Shown piece after piece: positions 62,156-64,000 of a stretch of 64,000 bases of DNA; the first letter of the stretch is position 1, and each line of letters starts with the position of its first letter. The stretch spans positions 62,001-126,000 of the forward strand of contig JANXSZ010000009.1 in the NCBI GenBank assembly GCA_025356445.1, read 5' to 3'. This DNA is from Betaproteobacteria bacterium. Its GTDB lineage: Bacteria; Pseudomonadota; Gammaproteobacteria; Burkholderiales; Burkholderiaceae_C. A program made the translations under genes and the position numbers. Below the pieces are notes generated by a model, which worked only from the letters and a program-made list of their open reading frames with translations, ran no database searches and was not told where the DNA came from.

Positions 62156-62476
62156 ATGTTATCTAAAACTCTTATTTTGATAGCTGGTGTAGCACTGTCC
62201 ATCAGCGCAGTAGCTAAATTGCCTGCACCTGTATTGACGGACGAAGCCAAGGCCAAAGCTGCTGAAACCGCCGCCAAGACAGCGTGGTCAGGCAAGGTGG
62301 ATGCCTTCCAGCTTTGCAAAGCGCAAAACCAAACCGCAGTGGTTTACTTCAAGTCTGCCAAAGCCGCAGGCAAAGACACCAAACCTGCTGCTGAAACGCC
62401 TGCTTGTGCCGATCCTGGGGTGTTTGTTTATACCCCGGTAACCACCGCTGCACCTGTGCCAGCTAAACCCGCGTGA
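62156..62476 (+). CDS. Small exported protein of unknown function
   Basis: 106 aa with a signal peptide (LILIAGVALSISAVA) and an Ala/Lys-rich mature part with two cysteines (FQLCKAQ; PACADPG) and a Pro-rich tail. Not recognised. It lies between fdhC and fdhD with a 4-nt overlap to fdhD. A 17-mer repeat relative (62168-62184) lies inside the signal-peptide coding part. Confidence 0.7.
   Translation: MLSKTLILIAGVALSISAVAKLPAPVLTDEAKAKAAETAAKTAWSGKVDAFQLCKAQNQTAVVYFKSAKAAGKDTKPAAETPACADPGVFVYTPVTTAAPVPAKPA
62168..62184. repeat. 17-mer repeat relative in the small exported-protein gene
   Basis: ACTCTTATTTTGATAGC: right half as in the xdhA copy (TTTTGATAGC), left end decayed. Confidence 0.3.
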
Positions 62477-63375
62477 GTGTGCTTCCCTACCTCACGCAGG
62501 CCCGCGCACCGCTGACGCAAACCATCCCCGCCATCGACGAATTTGGCGAGATACGCAGCATCTCTATCCCCGCAGAGCGACCGTTGACAGTCTATGTCGA
62601 CAAGCGTGAACTCGTCACGCTGATGACGCTGGGCGCGCAACCTGAATTGCTGGTGCTGGGCTATTTGCGCAACCAACGCTTGGTGCGTTCAGTGGACGAT
62701 ATCGAATCCATCACCGTGGACTGGGATTTGGGCGAAGGTTTGATGGAGGGCGCAGGGGTTGCCGCTGTCAAAACCCGTTCTGGCATTGCCGAAATCGAAG
62801 CACGGACTGCTAAAAAAGTGGTCACTACCGGCTGCGGTCAGGGCAGTATTTTTGGTGAGTTGCTGGACGAGATTGATGCGGTGCAGCTGCCCCCCCTTAG
62901 CGATGCGCGAATCACCCAGTCTCAACTTTACAGCGTGGTCAACACCATACGCTTGAAGGAGACGACTTACAAATCTGCCGGTTCCGTCCACGCCTGCGCC
63001 CTGTTTGCTGTGGGGGTGCCGGCAGGGGATGCCCCGGAGATTCTGATGTTTGTTGAGGATGTAGGCCGCCACAACGCCATCGACACTATCGCCGGGTGGC
63101 TGTGGATGCAGGCGCCATCCCAAGGCAGCGGTGCAGACAAGCTTTTCTACACCACAGGCCGTTTGACCAGCGAGATGGTCATCAAATCAGCGCAAATGGG
63201 CGTGCCGCTGGTGGTGTCGCGCAGTGGGATCACGCAAATGGGTTACCAAGTGGCCCAGGCGCTGGGCTTGTGCACGGTAGGCCGGGCGACGAACCGCCAT
63301 TTCCTGTGCTACAGCGCTGCTGAACGCTTGGTTTTGCAAGCTCAAGCTCAAGCCCATGCACAACCCCACGTATAG
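62473..63375 (+). CDS. fdhD: FdhD, formate dehydrogenase sulfurtransferase
   Basis: 300 aa. FdhD carries sulfur from IscS to the Mo cofactor of formate dehydrogenases. RPLTVYVDKRELVTLMTLGAQPELLVLGYL, SAGSVHACALF, VEDVGRHNAIDTIAGW and TTGRLTSEMVIKSAQMGVPLVVSRSG are diagnostic. Cys121 sits in TTGCGQGS; E. coli has a CxxC there (Cys121, Cys124) but the second Cys is Gly here. The GTG start overlaps the preceding stop (GTGA). It may serve both formate dehydrogenases in the window. Confidence 0.94.
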   Translation: MSVLPYLTQARAPLTQTIPAIDEFGEIRSISIPAERPLTVYVDKRELVTLMTLGAQPELLVLGYLRNQRLVRSVDDIESITVDWDLGEGLMEGAGVAAVKTRSGIAEIEARTAKKVVTTGCGQGSIFGELLDEIDAVQLPPLSDARITQSQLYSVVNTIRLKETTYKSAGSVHACALFAVGVPAGDAPEILMFVEDVGRHNAIDTIAGWLWMQAPSQGSGADKLFYTTGRLTSEMVIKSAQMGVPLVVSRSGITQMGYQVAQALGLCTVGRATNRHFLCYSAAERLVLQAQAQAHAQPHV

Positions 63376-63389
63376 CCTGAGGCACCGGT

Positions 63390-64000
63390 TCATGTTGAAG
63401 GCTGACTGCGTGAATTCAAAATCTGCGCCTCAAACGCCGTGAGCGTAACCGGCTTGCCGACCAAATAGCCTTGGAACACGGCGCAGCCATTCGCTTCCAG
63501 GAAAGCGCGCTGGGTTTCTGTTTCTACGCCCTCGGCAATCACTTCCAGTCCTAGGTTGTGCCCCATGCTGATGATGGTCTGCACGATCACCGCATTGCCA
63601 CGTGCGAAGCCTATGCTCTGCACAAAGGATTTGTCGATCTTGAGCTGCTCCAGTGGCAGCTGTGTCAGGTAGGCCAGTGACGAGTAGCCAGTACCAAAAT
63701 CGTCCATCGCAAAGCACACGCCTGCATCTCGCAGGCACTGCATTTTGGCCACGGTATCTGCCATGTCATGCAGCACCAAGCTTTCGGTCAACTCCAGCTT
63801 GAGGCGGCTGGGATTGACGTGATGGCGTACCAAGGTAGCCATCACCTGTGCCACAAAGTCGATCTGGTGGAACTGGCGTGGGCTGACGTTGATGGCCAGT
63901 TGCAACCTGCTCGTGGTGGGGCTGCCGCTCCAAAGGTTGAGTTGTGTGCAGGCTGCTTCCAGAACCCATTGCCCGATAGGTACGATCAGCCCAATTTGCT
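63390..64000 (-). CDS. EAL-domain cyclic-di-GMP phosphodiesterase (partial, runs off the window)
   Basis: About 203 C-terminal residues of an EAL domain: INVSPRQFHQIDF, KLELTESLVL, AMDDFGTGYSSLAYLTQLPLEQLKIDKSFVQSIG, VIAEGVETETQRAFLEANGC, VFQGYLVGKPVT. The metal- and substrate-binding residues (E in LTES, DDFGTG, K in LKIDKSFV, E in AEGVE) are present. The 5' part lies beyond base 64000, so any sensor or GGDEF domain is unseen. Confidence 0.9.
   Translation of the reverse strand, partial: QIGLIVPIGQWVLEAACTQLNLWSGSPTTSRLQLAINVSPRQFHQIDFVAQVMATLVRHHVNPSRLKLELTESLVLHDMADTVAKMQCLRDAGVCFAMDDFGTGYSSLAYLTQLPLEQLKIDKSFVQSIGFARGNAVIVQTIISMGHNLGLEVIAEGVETETQRAFLEANGCAVFQGYLVGKPVTLTAFEAQILNSRSQPST

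Overview
The window reads as a piece of a betaproteobacterial chromosome, most likely Comamonadaceae (Rhodoferax/Polaromonas/Acidovorax-like). This rests on high GC, dense coding, gene content, and a GC-rich hairpin repeat inside xdhA of a kind I associate with this family. No database search was possible, so the placement is inference. I see no rRNA, tRNA, CRISPR array, prophage or insertion sequence.

Layout. 1-3.3 kb: the end of an RsbX/SpoIIE-type phosphatase gene overlapping a hybrid histidine kinase. 3.4-9.4 kb: housekeeping genes rodA, tldD, aroG, an RsmI-like methylase, maf (yceF) and yceD. aroG is preceded by a short leader ORF packed with Phe/Tyr/Trp codons and a strong terminator, which looks like an attenuator. 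The rpmF-plsX-fab genes expected after yceD are missing. 9.6-15.1 kb: a Tsx-like porin, an orphan ABC binding protein, a decayed lldD-type/LysR pair, a class V aminotransferase and an Rpn-family nuclease.

15.1-32.2 kb is a purine island. It holds xanthine dehydrogenase (xdhAB) with a divergent LysR regulator, a BMP-type nucleoside/purine ABC importer (ATPase, two permeases, lipoprotein), adenine deaminase and guanine deaminase. The guanine deaminase gene overlaps a chemoreceptor gene by 4 nt. An MBOAT/SGNH acylation pair and yceH lie inside the island. 32.2-41 kb: a GbsR/MarR-type regulator with cytochrome bd oxidase (cydAB) and a near-perfect 36-bp palindrome, then dcd, a ParE-type toxin-antitoxin pair, a YoaK-type membrane protein, metG and apbC/mrp.

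40.7-63.4 kb is a C1 block. Glutathione-dependent formaldehyde oxidation (frmA, fghA) yields formate. A LysR regulator and an oxalate/formate antiporter-family transporter follow. A cytosolic NAD-linked formate dehydrogenase (fdsG-fdsB fusion, fdsA) and a second, Tat-exported, membrane-anchored formate dehydrogenase (fdhABC) can both oxidise formate. The second comes with a maturation set: DUF3305, DUF3306, a polyferredoxin-like protein, TorD, small exported proteins and FdhD. A nitronate monooxygenase and a VapBC pair separate the two systems. The window ends inside an EAL-domain gene.

Across the window there is a scattered family of short AT-rich 17-mers (GCTA-N9-TAGC and relatives), mostly inside genes. 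Several genes also have a -10-like box 6-8 nt before the ATG and no Shine-Dalgarno, suggesting leaderless mRNAs.
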